This document shows, piece by piece, positions 1 through 7,685 of a stretch of 64,000 nucleotides of DNA (its first letter is position 1; every line of letters begins with the position of its first letter). Made by a program: the position numbers and the translations under genes. This DNA is from JANNMJ01 sp031397815 (GTDB lineage: Bacteria; Bacteroidota; Bacteroidia; Cytophagales; Hymenobacteraceae), in NCBI GenBank assembly GCA_031397815.1, contig JANNMJ010000196.1:1-64000 (forward strand), read 5' to 3'. Under the pieces are notes generated by a model. That model had not been told where the DNA came from. It searched no databases and saw nothing but the letters and a program-made list of their open reading frames with translations.

Positions 1-102
1 CGCCGTCATCGTGTAGCTCGCCACCGTCATCGGCTCGGCCAGCTCCGCTGCCCACGCCGCCAAGTGGTTGCGCACGGTGCCGTACCAACGGATGGTGTAC
101 AT
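1..102 (-). CDS. Possible partial CDS running off the left edge
   Basis: An open frame on the minus strand runs from an ATG at 102 off the left edge (34 codons visible, starting MYTIRWYGTVRN). The same frame stays open further upstream into the end of the recombinase gene, so the true start could lie inside that gene. It would be the next gene of the integrated element whose recombinase ends at 144. No family is recognisable from so short a piece, and it may not be a gene. Confidence 0.25.
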   Translation of the reverse strand, partial: MYTIRWYGTVRNHLAAWAAELAEPMTVASYTMTA

Positions 103-143
103 GCGGAAACCCCGACCGGGCAGGGTGTTGATGTAGGCATCTC

Positions 144-1451
144 CTACGCTGCCGGAGCCACCGCACAGATGCTGTCGATGACGGGGCTGGTCGTATCGGC
201 CCCGCCCCACACCCGGCGCATCTCGTGATGCTGAAAGTCCTCGACCACCTTCGCGTAAATCATCGTCGTGGTAATCTTGGCGTGTCCCATCACCTTTTGC
301 AGCACCGCCAGCGGCATCCCCCGCATCAGGCTCTGCACCGCGAACGTGTGGCGCGCCGTGTGCATCGTCACGAGCTCGTACTTAGGTACCTCGTACTTCG
401 TCAGTTGACCATTGACCATCATCACCTGTTCGACGACGTGCGTGAGGCCCGCATACCGCGCAATCTTCTTGAGATTACGGTTCATCACTTGGTTGGCCGT
501 CACCGGAAACAGGCTGAGCCGTTTCCCTTCGTACTTGGCCAACAGCGCCAGCGCCGGTGGGGTAAGGTAGATGCTCACCGCGCTACGCGTCTTATTCTGC
601 GTGAGCCGTAGCACCTTGCTGTTATTCCAATCTTGTAGGTGGCCCGGCCGCAAGTCGCGCAAGTCTGCGTAGCGCAAACCCGTCCAGCAGCAGAACAGAA
701 ACACGTCACGGGTCGCCACAAGTCCGGATGGTAGCAGCACTTGTTCAAGCAGTGCCAGCTCCGGCGCCGTCAGGTGGGTTTTATCGCCCTCATATTTCGG
801 CTCTCGTAGCGTATCCAAGTCCAGCGGAAGCGGCAGCTTGCGCGTCTTTACTGCCCACCGAAAGAACGTCAGAAGCTGCCGCGTATTGAGCCAAATGGTA
901 TTCTGCGACACCCGCAGCCGTTGCCGCAGATAAGTTAAGAAGGCTTCGTGCAGCACCTCGGTGAACTGGGCCAGCGTCAGCTCACGGCCCAGCGTGGCCG
1001 CGAATCGTTGCAGCCGGCCGCGCGTCGTGACGTAGGTTTTCAAAGTAGCCGCGCTCATTCCACGCGCCCCCTTCGAAGCTATAAACGCGTCGAACAGCGG
1101 CAGCAGCGGCGGCGACGGCGGTGACGGTGGAAGCGGGGTAGGCGTTTTCGCGGCCTGCTGCTCGCTCAGCGCTGCCCGCAGCAGATCGGGGGTCGGCTCG
1201 ATTCCGGCAATCCGTAGATGGCGGTAAGCTGCTTCAACGCGGCCAGCCAGCGCCTTCAGATTATCGTTGGCATCCTGGTAGCCGCCCAGTGCCTTTCGGA
1301 ACTTGCCGGCGTCGGCGTCCCACTCTTTCAGGGTGCATCGCTCCGCCGTACTAAGCCGGAGCCGATGGCCGTCGAAGTAGGCACGTAGGTGGATTTGGCA
1401 GCGGCCGTCAGCATCCGGACGGTCCGTGCGGCGTTCAAATTTGATGATCAT
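144..1451 (-). CDS. Tyrosine recombinase / phage-type integrase
   Basis: A site-specific recombinase of the tyrosine family, as found on Bacteroidota integrative elements; it would cut and rejoin the element at its attachment site. The 435-residue protein starts MIIKFERRTDRPD with an arm-type DNA-binding domain. A SAM-like core-binding domain follows (about 115-225), then the catalytic domain. Visible catalytic motifs are TGLRYADLRDL (Arg I, near 257), HTARH (His-x-x-Arg, near 365) and GHAKITTTMIYAKV (second His and the nucleophilic Tyr, near 397). I chose the ATG at 1451; an open frame continues 20 codons upstream, but those codons read Pro-rich through a GGGGGCG repeat. The gene points away from a tRNA-Arg whose 3' end is about 160 bp upstream, the usual arrangement for an element integrated at a tRNA gene. 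The element itself would extend left of the window. Confidence 0.9.
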   Translation of the reverse strand: MIIKFERRTDRPDADGRCQIHLRAYFDGHRLRLSTAERCTLKEWDADAGKFRKALGGYQDANDNLKALAGRVEAAYRHLRIAGIEPTPDLLRAALSEQQAAKTPTPLPPSPPSPPLLPLFDAFIASKGARGMSAATLKTYVTTRGRLQRFAATLGRELTLAQFTEVLHEAFLTYLRQRLRVSQNTIWLNTRQLLTFFRWAVKTRKLPLPLDLDTLREPKYEGDKTHLTAPELALLEQVLLPSGLVATRDVFLFCCWTGLRYADLRDLRPGHLQDWNNSKVLRLTQNKTRSAVSIYLTPPALALLAKYEGKRLSLFPVTANQVMNRNLKKIARYAGLTHVVEQVMMVNGQLTKYEVPKYELVTMHTARHTFAVQSLMRGMPLAVLQKVMGHAKITTTMIYAKVVEDFQHHEMRRVWGGADTTSPVIDSICAVAPAA

Positions 1452-1535
1452 CGGATGGGGCGCAAATGGGGGCGCAGGTGGGGGCGTAAATGGGGGCGTA
1501 AATCCGCACACATCCGGTCACACATCCGAATCAGG
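1452..1535. repeat. Short direct repeats between the integrase and tRNA-Arg
   Basis: Four near-copies of ATGGGGGCGTAA lie at about 12-bp spacing (1455-1502). They are followed by two copies of CACATCCG separated by 14 bp (about 1508-1530). The position, between a recombinase start and a tRNA 3' end, suits arm-type recombinase binding sites or part of the attachment region. That function is inferred from position only. Confidence 0.4.
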
Positions 1536-1542
1536 ACCAACG

Positions 1543-1592
1543 CAAAAACCCCGGAAAACCGCATCTGTTGCCAGATTTGCGGCTTTCCGGGG
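1543..1592 (-). terminator. Rho-independent terminator of tRNA-Arg
   Basis: CCCCGGAAAACCGC (1549-1562) pairs with GCGGCTTTCCGGGG (1579-1592), with one mismatch. On the minus strand the hairpin is followed by TTTTTGCG. It lies just after the tRNA-Arg, so it most likely ends that transcript. Confidence 0.7.
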
Positions 1593-1612
1593 CTTCCGGG
1601 TACTAATAGTTG

Positions 1613-1684
1613 TGGTGGCGCTAGGAATCGAACCTAGATCTAGAGCTTCGGAGACTCCAATACTATCCGTTGTACGACGCCACC
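1613..1684 (-). tRNA. tRNA-Arg (anticodon CCG)
   Basis: On the minus strand the acceptor GGTGGCG pairs with CGCCACC. The anticodon loop CTCCGAA, on a 5-bp stem, gives anticodon CCG, which reads CGG (Arg). The T arm CTAGG-TTCGATT-CCTAG is perfect. The discriminator base is A and CCA is not encoded. The gene is the likely integration target of the element to the left. Confidence 0.93.
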
Positions 1685-1720
1685 GGTTCCGAAGACGGCA
1701 AAACCCTGCCGTTCGTGGGG

Positions 1721-1751
1721 CAAAAGTACGCCCCACACGGTAACGGGCCAA
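1721..1751 (-). promoter_or_regulatory. Bacteroidota-type promoter of tRNA-Arg
   Basis: On the minus strand a TTG (1751-1749) and the -7 box TACTTTTG (1728-1721) are 20 bp apart. They match the Bacteroidota sigma-ABfr pattern TTG...TAnnTTTG. The tRNA begins 36 bp downstream. Confidence 0.65.
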
Positions 1752-1844
1752 ACGCCGAGCGGTATTTACCAAACCTCTGCGCCGCAGATGCGTTTGGCAG
1801 TGGGAGCTTCGGCATCGGGCCGAGGTCGTTTTTTTATTTTTCAG

Positions 1845-2297
1845 ATGGCTAAGAAAACGCTATACACCACCGAGGCGACGGCAACAGGCGGTCGCAATGG
1901 TCAGGTGCGCTCCTCCGATGGAGTGATTGACATGCAGATGTCGGCCCCGCGCGGGCTGGGTGGTCGCGAAGGCGCCACGAACCCCGAACAGCTCTTTGCC
2001 GCCGGGTATGCCTCCTGTTTTCAGCAGGCGCTGCTTGTGACGGCCGGGAAAGAGAGTATGACCCTCGATTCCGCCTTCCGCGTGAACTGCGAAGTGGCGC
2101 TTCAGCAGGACGGCGAAGCCTATGCGCTGGCGGCGACGCTGGCGGTGCAGGTGCCCGGCCTAAGCTCCGACAAGGCCGAGGCGCTCGTGAAGCGCGCCCA
2201 CGAAATCTGCCCTTACTCCGTCAGCACGCGGGGTAATATGCAGGTCCGGCTGCTGCTGATCGACGATAACGGGCATCGGACGGAGATTGCCTCGTAG
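1845..2297 (+). CDS. ohr: Organic hydroperoxide resistance protein (Ohr/OsmC family)
   Basis: A thiol peroxidase that reduces organic and lipid hydroperoxides in the cytoplasm. The 150-residue length is normal for Ohr. The N-terminal MAKKTLYTTEATATGGR is characteristic, the peroxidatic Cys lies at 58 (FAAGYASCFQ) and the resolving Cys at 122 (HEICPYS). The Glu that helps hold the active-site Arg is in NPEQLFAAGY. I used the ATG at 1845; the open frame begins 19 codons earlier, but that stretch has no family similarity and reads through a T-rich leader. The gene stands alone, and a strong bidirectional terminator separates it from sucC. No MarR-type OhrR regulator is adjacent. Confidence 0.93.
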   Translation: MAKKTLYTTEATATGGRNGQVRSSDGVIDMQMSAPRGLGGREGATNPEQLFAAGYASCFQQALLVTAGKESMTLDSAFRVNCEVALQQDGEAYALAATLAVQVPGLSSDKAEALVKRAHEICPYSVSTRGNMQVRLLLIDDNGHRTEIAS

Positions 2298-2358
2298 CAT
2301 ATCTCGTAGGGTAGGGGCGGGCGTTGTGCCCGCTCGCGCTCGCGTAGCAAAACGCTTA

Positions 2359-2406
2359 AAAAACGCCGCCCCGAACGAAGTTGAATCGTCCGGGGCGGCG
2401 TTTTTA
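2359..2406. terminator. Bidirectional terminator between ohr and sucC
   Basis: AAACGCCGCCCCG pairs with CGGGGCGGCGTTT around a short loop. There are T runs on the plus side (TTTTTATT) and A runs before the hairpin, so it works in both directions. It ends the convergent genes ohr (+) and sucC (-). Confidence 0.85.
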
Positions 2407-2446
2407 TTCTGACTTTATCAAGTAGACAAACAAGCAGGCGTTCGCC

Positions 2447-3646
2447 TTACTTGGTCTCTTCTACGGCTTGGCGCACCAGCTCGGCGGCGTCTTTCAGCAC
2501 CACGGCCGAGCGCACTTTCAGGCCCGACTCGTTGATGATGCGCGCGCCTTCTTCGGCGTTCGTGCCTTGCAGGCGGACGATAATCGGCACGCGGATGTCG
2601 CCGATGTTTTTGTACGCTTCCACGACGCCGTTCGCCACCCGGTCGCAGCGGACGATGCCGCCGAAGATGTTGATCAGAATCGCTTTCACGTTCGGATCCT
2701 TCAGGATGATCCGGAAGCCCGCTTCCACCGTTTGCGCGTTGGCTCCGCCGCCTACGTCGAGGAAGTTGGCCGGCTCACCGCCCGAGAGCTTGATGATGTC
2801 CATCGTCGCCATCGCAAGACCGGCGCCGTTGACCATACACCCGACGTTGCCGTCGAGCTTCACGTAGTTGAGGTTCGAGTTCGAAGCTTCCACTTCCAAC
2901 GGATCCTCCTCGTTGAGGTCGCGGAAGGCGGCGAGGTCTTTCTGACGATAGAGGGCGTTGTCGTCGAGGGTGACTTTGGCGTCGACGGCGAGAATCTTGT
3001 CGTCCGACGTCTTCAGCGCCGGGTTGATCTCGAACATCGCCGAGTCGGTCTCGACATACGCTTTGTAGAGATTGGTGACGAACTGCACCATCTCCTTGTG
3101 CGCGGCACCTTCCAGACCCAGCCCAAACGCGATTTTACGCGCCTGAAACGGCCGCAGACCCACCGACGGGTCGATGAATTCGCGGTTGATCTTGTCGGGG
3201 TGGTTTTCGGCTACTTCCTCAATGTCCATCCCGCCTTCCGTAGAGCTAACGATCACGTCGCGGCCCGACGTGCGGTCGAGCAGGATCGAGATGTAAAACT
3301 CCTTCACTGGCGAAGCGCCGGGGTAATACACGTCCTGCGCCACCAAAATCTTGTGGACTTTGCGGCCTTCCGGGCCCGTCTGCTTCGTGACGAGCTGCAT
3401 GCCGATGATCTGCCCGGCAATCTCTTTTACTTGCTCCAGATTCTTCGCCAGCTTCACGCCGCCGCCTTTCCCGCGCCCACCGGCGTGGATTTGGGCTTTC
3501 AGAACGTGCCAGCCCGAGCCGGTTTGTTCGGTGATGGCCTTAGCGGCTTCAACGGCCTCTTCGGCGGTATCGGCGGTGATGCCTTCCTGCACCCGCACGC
3601 CGTAGCGCTTGAGGATTTCCTTGCCCTGATACTCGTGGATGTTCAT
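2447..3646 (-). CDS. sucC: Succinate-CoA ligase (ADP-forming) beta subunit
   Basis: Beta subunit of the TCA-cycle enzyme that interconverts succinyl-CoA and succinate with ATP formation. It pairs with SucD, which is not in this window. The 399-residue length is typical. The start [17 protein letters not shown], the ATP-grasp segment [19 protein letters not shown], the segment [14 protein letters not shown], and [10 protein letters not shown] near the C-terminus all match the family. The ATG at 3646 is preceded by AAGGAGTCAGCA, a clear ribosome-binding site, so the longer upstream frame (through a short-sequence repeat) is rejected. On the minus strand TACCTTCG lies about 50 bp upstream, close to the TAnnTTTG box. 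It is transcribed away from lolD. Confidence 0.96.
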   Translation of the reverse strand: MNIHEYQGKEILKRYGVRVQEGITADTAEEAVEAAKAITEQTGSGWHVLKAQIHAGGRGKGGGVKLAKNLEQVKEIAGQIIGMQLVTKQTGPEGRKVHKILVAQDVYYPGASPVKEFYISILLDRTSGRDVIVSSTEGGMDIEEVAENHPDKINREFIDPSVGLRPFQARKIAFGLGLEGAAHKEMVQFVTNLYKAYVETDSAMFEINPALKTSDDKILAVDAKVTLDDNALYRQKDLAAFRDLNEEDPLEVEASNSNLNYVKLDGNVGCMVNGAGLAMATMDIIKLSGGEPANFLDVGGGANAQTVEAGFRIILKDPNVKAILINIFGGIVRCDRVANGVVEAYKNIGDIRVPIIVRLQGTNAEEGARIINESGLKVRSAVVLKDAAELVRQAVEETK

Positions 3647-3760
3647 TGCTGACTCCTTGCGTGGAAAACAAAATGTATTGACTGGGTCCGCGAAGGTACG
3701 GACGGAGTAGGGGAGATGTGGTTCGATGTGGATCGATGTGGGGATGTGATTCGATATGCA

Positions 3761-3868
3761 CATCCCTTTCACATCTCCCGCATCCCTTTCACATCTCCCA
3801 CATCCCCTTCACATCTCCCACATCCCTTTCACATCCCTTTCACATCCCCTTCACATCCCCACATCCTC
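3761..3868. repeat. Minisatellite of about 20 bp between sucC and lolD
   Basis: Imperfect tandem copies of CATCCCTTTCACATCTCCCA, with shorter 11-bp versions (CATCCCTTTCA) towards the right end. It fills the divergent intergenic region just before the lolD promoter. Adjacent sequence at 3715-3760 has weaker GATGTG repeats on the opposite strand. No coding function is apparent. Confidence 0.7.
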
Positions 3869-3878
3869 CCCACCGATG

Positions 3879-3886
3879 TAGTTTTG
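3879..3886 (+). promoter_or_regulatory. -7 box upstream of lolD
   Basis: TAGTTTTG matches TAnnTTTG exactly and ends 26 bp before the GTG start of lolD, giving a very short leader. No clear TTG -33 element is seen because the upstream sequence is the CATCCC minisatellite. Confidence 0.5.
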
Positions 3887-3911
3887 CTACGAACCCAACC
3901 CGTGCCCCGCC

Positions 3912-4577
3912 GTGCTGCAAGCCATTGATGTTAAGAAAAGCTACGATACCGTGGATGTGCTTCGCGGCGTAACCGTGGAGATCGGTAGCGGAGAAGTCGT
4001 ATCCATTGTCGGAGCGTCGGGGGCGGGGAAGAGCACGCTGCTGCACATTCTCGGGACGCTCGACGTGCCGGATGCCGGGCAGGTGCTGTTCGATGGGAAG
4101 AATGTGACGAAGATGAAATCGGCGGAGCTGGCGAAGTTTCGGAACAAGAACCTCGGCTTCATCTTCCAGTTTCACAACCTGCTGCCGGAGTTTACCTCGC
4201 TCGAAAACGTGATGCTGCCGGGCCTGCTCGCCGGGCGCCCCGAAAAGCAGGTGAAAGACCGCGCCATCGACCTGCTCACGATGCTCAACCTCTCGCACCG
4301 GCTCCACCACAAGCCAAGCGAAATGTCGGGCGGGGAGCAGCAGCGGACGTCGGTGAGCCGGGCGCTCATCAACTCGCCCAAAATCGTCTTCGCCGACGAA
4401 CCTTCCGGTAACCTCGACTCGAAGAATGCGCGTGAGCTGCACGAGACGTTCTTCCGCCTCCGCGATGAGATGCAGCAGACGTTCGTCATCGTCACCCACA
4501 ACGACGAGCTAGCCGCGATGGCCGACCGCCGCATCGTGATGCGCGACGGCGTGCTGGCTACCTTGCGCCAAGTCTAA
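3912..4577 (+). CDS. lolD: LolD-type ABC transporter ATP-binding protein
   Basis: ATPase of the MacB/LolD family; in the Lol system it powers release of lipoproteins from the inner membrane. The 221 residues contain Walker A GASGAGKS (34-41), a Q-loop in FIFQFHNLLPEF, the signature SGGEQQR (about 139-145), Walker B IVFADEP and the H-loop THND. The phrase FHNLLPEFTSLENVMLP is characteristic of LolD. Start is the GTG at 3912; no obvious Shine-Dalgarno is present. No LolC/E permease is next to it, so the partner must be elsewhere. Assignment to LolD rather than MacB or another paralogue rests on sequence similarity only. Confidence 0.88.
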   Translation: MLQAIDVKKSYDTVDVLRGVTVEIGSGEVVSIVGASGAGKSTLLHILGTLDVPDAGQVLFDGKNVTKMKSAELAKFRNKNLGFIFQFHNLLPEFTSLENVMLPGLLAGRPEKQVKDRAIDLLTMLNLSHRLHHKPSEMSGGEQQRTSVSRALINSPKIVFADEPSGNLDSKNARELHETFFRLRDEMQQTFVIVTHNDELAAMADRRIVMRDGVLATLRQV

Positions 4578-4650
4578 TACTATCCTGATCCAAATTGTCT
4601 GCGCCCTCGCAGGACCGCCACTCGGCGTCCCTGCGTGGGCGCAACTGACT

Positions 4651-4764
4651 TAGAGCGGTTCTCAGGTGCGTGTACGTGCCGTTGCCGCGCATCCTCACCC
4701 CCAACCCCACTCCAAAGGAGAGGGGAGCCTTACCGGGAAGGTTATCGACTCGGAAACCGCTCTA
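4651..4764. mobile_element. Small inverted-repeat element, copy 1 (MITE-like)
   Basis: A 114-bp element with perfect 10-bp inverted ends, TAGAGCGGTT and AACCGCTCTA. A nearly identical element in the opposite orientation lies at 27810-27924. The interior has a CTCCAAAGGAGAGG hairpin core. Both ends carry TA, as expected of an element that duplicates a TA target (IS630/Tc1-like); that class is inferred. It lies between lolD and the convergent gene ending at 4774. Confidence 0.8.
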
Positions 4765-4773
4765 AAAACGGCG

Positions 4774-5769
4774 CTACGAACCCGCCCCGAGCAAATACTT
4801 CATCTGCCGGAAGCTGTACGTCAGGCCGAGCACGATGCGCCCCGCCGACACAGTGTGGTTAGGGTCGGAGTGCCGGTAAACCGGGAGCTGACCGCTGGCC
4901 GTGACGCTGAAGTTGCGCCAAAACACATCCAGCCCCGGCCCGAGCATCGCTTCGTTGAGCGCGTGCTCACCGGTGAGGCGCCCGTCGAGGCGCTGGCCGT
5001 TGGTGCGCTCGTAGTAGAGCTGCGCGCTGGGGATGAGGCGCCAATCGTCGCCGATGGGCACCGTGTAGAACAGCGTGGCGTAGTGCGTAACGGCAGGGGC
5101 GAGGCTCTCGCCGAACCGGTTGCGCGTGCTGACTTTGCCCGAGGTGGTCAGGCTCAAACCCGCCCGCTGATACCCCAAGATGTACGTGGCGTACGCCAAC
5201 GGGTCGAGGGTGCCGGTGCCGGGCTGGTGCGGCAGCTCATACCGCACGCCTTCGGGTGAGCGCCGGTCGGAGTTGCCGGTCGGCAGCTTCGCGCCGACGC
5301 CGAGAATCAGCAGCTGCTGCACGCCTTCGGTCTCGATGCGCCGCAAAACGTGGTAGCCGACCAGCACCGTCACATCGCCCATCCCGCTGACGGCGGTTTG
5401 GGTGCCGCGCTCCTGCGTCAGGTTTCGCACCATCGGCACGTAGGCGCTCATTTCGAGGCGTTTCCCCAGAAACCACCGCGCCCGCAGCTCATCGACGCGG
5501 TAAATCTCGAAGTCGGTCGGGTCGGGGGGGGCGGCGGTGGGGTGGTCGTGGCCGTCGTGCGCCACGCGCAGCAGCCCCGGCGAGCCAGTCGGCATCACGT
5601 TGTGGGCCTGCCCCTTGTAGCCGTGGTACGCCCGGTAGCGGTGCAGCCACGTCACGGAGCTTTGATTGTCGTAAGGCGTGAGGCCCATGAAGCACCCGCA
5701 GAGGTCGCACGCGGGGGCGGCCAACGGCGCCAGCAAGGCACCGAGGCAGAGGAAAAAGCGCATCCGCAT
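4774..5769 (-). CDS. Putative outer-membrane protein with N-terminal CDLCGC motif
   Basis: A secreted protein of 331 residues with a signal peptide (MRMRFFLCLGALLAPLAAPA) followed at once by CDLCGCFMG. The rest is made of alternating strands of beta-barrel character (for example ILGVGAKLPTGNSDRR, RLIPSAQLYYERTNGQ) and ends near RIVLGLTYSFRQMKYLL. Bacteroidota have a family of such barrels with a Cys-rich start encoded beside MbnP-like lipoproteins. Here it follows the MbnP gene by 33 bp on the same strand, so the two probably form one operon. A role in copper handling or transport is an inference from that pairing. TTG 5772, ATG 5769 and ATG 5763 are all possible starts. Confidence 0.7.
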   Translation of the reverse strand: MRMRFFLCLGALLAPLAAPACDLCGCFMGLTPYDNQSSVTWLHRYRAYHGYKGQAHNVMPTGSPGLLRVAHDGHDHPTAAPPDPTDFEIYRVDELRARWFLGKRLEMSAYVPMVRNLTQERGTQTAVSGMGDVTVLVGYHVLRRIETEGVQQLLILGVGAKLPTGNSDRRSPEGVRYELPHQPGTGTLDPLAYATYILGYQRAGLSLTTSGKVSTRNRFGESLAPAVTHYATLFYTVPIGDDWRLIPSAQLYYERTNGQRLDGRLTGEHALNEAMLGPGLDVFWRNFSVTASGQLPVYRHSDPNHTVSAGRIVLGLTYSFRQMKYLLGAGS

Positions 5770-5802
5770 CAATCCGAAATAATCAGGGGGAGATGCGGCG
5801 GC

Positions 5803-6621
5803 CTAGTGGTCGTGCGGGTCGTTGTGCACGTGCTCCACCGCGAACAGGTCGGCCACGTTAGTGGCTACCCGCGCTACCTGTGTGCGCTCCATCATCACGA
5901 ACCGCTGGGCGGGGTCGGTGAGGTCGATGCGGTTGGTGCCGCTGAGGAGCTTATCGACCGAGGCGGCGATGTGGATTTCGGGGGCGATGTTGCCGGTGAC
6001 CGTCGCGGGGGTAGTGGCGGGCAGGGGGAGCGTGACGGTCATCGGACGGAAGTTCTCGTCGCGACCGATGTGGTACGTCAGCGCGCGCGCCGTGTCGCCG
6101 ACGGGCCGGTATTCGCCTTCCATCACCAGAAACTTATACCCCGACGCCCACGACCAGAACATGTTGTATATCGGGTTGAGCACGCCGGGCTTGTCGCCGG
6201 TGTGGTTCGCCAGAGAATCAACCCCGACGCTGAAAGTGAGGCTCTTGTACGTGCCGAGCGGCACCGCCGGAATCTCGATGACTTGGTTATCGGCCGGGGC
6301 GCTGGTGGCGCGGATGAGGTAATACGCCTTCGGGGCGGTCCAGATGGAGCCGTCGGCGCGCGTCAGCTTCACGTTGCTGACGTAGTATTTCAGCGAGTCG
6401 ATGACGTAGGGCTGACCAGCGGCATTCCGGTACGCCTTGCCGTAGACGAGGGCGGCACCATCGGAGCCGAGGTGCTCGAACTCGACCGAAATCGGCTGTT
6501 CGGTGGCGCTGGGGTGATGGTCATCGTCGTCATCGCCGCAGGCGCTGAGGATGAGGAAAGCGGCAGGAGCGAGGAGGAGGGTCAGGCAACGCAGCGCCCG
6601 ACGGGAAACGAATGAAAACAC
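5803..6621 (-). CDS. MbnP-like lipoprotein (copper-binding family)
   Basis: A 272-residue lipoprotein; the lipobox is FLILSAC and mature residue Cys is followed by an acidic/His run (GDDDDDHH). The body has the features of the MbnP family: VEFEHLGSDGAALVYGKAYRNAAGQPYVIDSLKYYVSNVKL near the start, IPAVPLGTYKSLTFSVGVD in the middle, MFWSWASGYKFLVMEGEY, YHIGRDEN, and EIHIAASVDKLLSG. MbnP is named after methanobactin loci and binds copper in characterised members; no methanobactin or MbnH di-haem gene is present here. Start is the GTG at 6621. It leads the two-gene operon with the CDLCGC barrel protein. The His-rich ends (HVHNDPHDH at the C-terminus) fit metal binding. Confidence 0.85.
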   Translation of the reverse strand: MFSFVSRRALRCLTLLLAPAAFLILSACGDDDDDHHPSATEQPISVEFEHLGSDGAALVYGKAYRNAAGQPYVIDSLKYYVSNVKLTRADGSIWTAPKAYYLIRATSAPADNQVIEIPAVPLGTYKSLTFSVGVDSLANHTGDKPGVLNPIYNMFWSWASGYKFLVMEGEYRPVGDTARALTYHIGRDENFRPMTVTLPLPATTPATVTGNIAPEIHIAASVDKLLSGTNRIDLTDPAQRFVMMERTQVARVATNVADLFAVEHVHNDPHDH

Positions 6622-6757
6622 GGTAAAAAAAGCAAATCAGGTGAAACAAATGGCCCCGCGCCCTGCCCACGGCAAGCGCGAAGCCTTGACCCGGCCGGGC
6701 AACGGCGGGTCAGACGGAAAGCGGCGGCGCACTCGTGCGCGGGCGCTCTCCTGATTC

Positions 6758-7153
6758 TCAGCTGATAGCGGGGGCGGGTGGTCGGAAACAGACGCCCCGG
6801 AAGGCGTCGTAAGCCGCTGCCGGGCGGGCGGTGGCCCAATCGGGCGCCGCAAACGCCGTGAATTCCGCGAGCAACGTGGGCATTTCCGGCGGGGCGGGCA
6901 TCACGAAATCAGGCAGCGAATCGGCCCGCAGCCGGAGCAAGCCGTGCGTGGCCGTCTCGGCTTCCTTGAGCTGCTTGCGCAGCACGCACGAGCCGTGGCA
7001 GCCGACTTCCGGCCGGTTGCGGTTCTCGCAAAGCGTGCGCTCAATCTCGGCCCGCTGCCACTCGAACCGTACCCGAATGGCCGTAAGCGCCAGCGCGTGC
7101 GTGAGCACGAGACTGAGCAGCGCAAAGGCCAACGCGAGACGGGGAGCGGTCAT
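6758..7153 (-). CDS. Small membrane-anchored Cys-rich protein, unknown function
   Basis: A 131-residue protein with one N-terminal hydrophobic segment (LALAFALLSLVLTHALAL). A Cys cluster follows, CENRNRPEVGCHGSCVLRKQL, on a basic/acidic helix. Proteins with this C...N...C.G.C...KQL pattern occur in Bacteroidota next to metal-transport genes; I know no assigned function. The ATG at 7153 is chosen because a perfect TACCTTTG box sits 8 bp upstream, which would give a nearly leaderless mRNA and rules out the longer upstream frame. It is divergent from the metal-efflux genes starting at 7233. Confidence 0.7.
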   Translation of the reverse strand: MTAPRLALAFALLSLVLTHALALTAIRVRFEWQRAEIERTLCENRNRPEVGCHGSCVLRKQLKEAETATHGLLRLRADSLPDFVMPAPPEMPTLLAEFTAFAAPDWATARPAAAYDAFRGVCFRPPAPAIS

Positions 7154-7160
7154 GTCGGCC

Positions 7161-7168
7161 CAAAGGTA
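7161..7168 (-). promoter_or_regulatory. -7 box of the small Cys-rich gene
   Basis: TACCTTTG on the minus strand, 8 bp before the ATG at 7153. Transcription would start at or within a few bases of the start codon. On the plus strand of the same gap, TAACTTTTG (about 7188-7196) is a near match for the divergent gene at 7233. Confidence 0.6.
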
Positions 7169-7232
7169 CCGCCGAACTCCGGGGCGTAACTTTTGTAAGC
7201 ACCGAAAAAAGCGGTTCTCTTCTTCGCCTTCG

Positions 7233-7685
7233 ATGTTCAGCTTCACGCGTTCCCAACGTCGCACCACGGCTTTCAGCCTGCTCGTCCTCTTCGTGGGGGC
7301 GCTGCTGATGGCGGGGGCGTGCGCGGTATGGTGCGGGCCGAGTCATCGGGGCGCGATGGGTTATATGGTGGTGCTCTCGGAAGATGCCAAGCAGTATCTG
7401 CACGTTCATCCGCAGGAACAGGCCGATAAAGGGCCGGTGGTAGCGTTTCAGACCCAGTTCGAGCAGGCGGGGCGTTACCGCGTCTTCCTTCAGTTCAACC
7501 ATGCCGGGAAAGTGCAGACCGCTGATTTCGTGCTGAACGTAGCCCCCGCCACCGACGCCGCTGCCACGGCAAAGCCCGCCGGCAAAGCCGCCTACCTCTG
7601 CCCGATGGGCTGCGAAGGCTCCGCGAGCGACAAGCCCAGCGAGTGCCCGATGTGCGGGATGGCGCTCGAAAAAGCCGCTTCCTGA
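7233..7685 (+). CDS. Secreted protein with C-terminal heavy-metal-binding domain
   Basis: A 150-residue protein with an N-terminal hydrophobic segment (FSLLVLFVGALLMAGACAVWC, a possible lipobox). A beta-rich region follows (YMVVLSEDAKQYLHVHP ... GRYRVFLQFNHAGKVQTADFVLNV), then a heavy-metal-binding (HMBD, YHS-like) tail with CPMGC and CPMCGM. HMBD tails are usually attached to RND efflux adaptors or copper ATPases. The stop overlaps the start of the TolC-type gene (TGATG), so they were one operon. It most likely binds copper or a similar metal in the periplasm. It is not an adaptor protein: the hairpin and lipoyl domains of CusB are absent. Confidence 0.7.
   Translation: MFSFTRSQRRTTAFSLLVLFVGALLMAGACAVWCGPSHRGAMGYMVVLSEDAKQYLHVHPQEQADKGPVVAFQTQFEQAGRYRVFLQFNHAGKVQTADFVLNVAPATDAAATAKPAGKAAYLCPMGCEGSASDKPSECPMCGMALEKAAS

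Noticed and set aside
2468..3652. A 394-codon open frame on the plus strand opposite sucC
   Set aside because: It is the complement of a certain housekeeping gene; the translation has no family similarity and the composition (His/Arg/Val-rich) expected of an antisense frame in GC-rich DNA.
3761..3868. Coding frame through the CATCCC repeats joined to sucC
   Set aside because: A good ribosome-binding site and the conserved [11 protein letters not shown] start lie downstream, and the extension has no counterpart in SucC.
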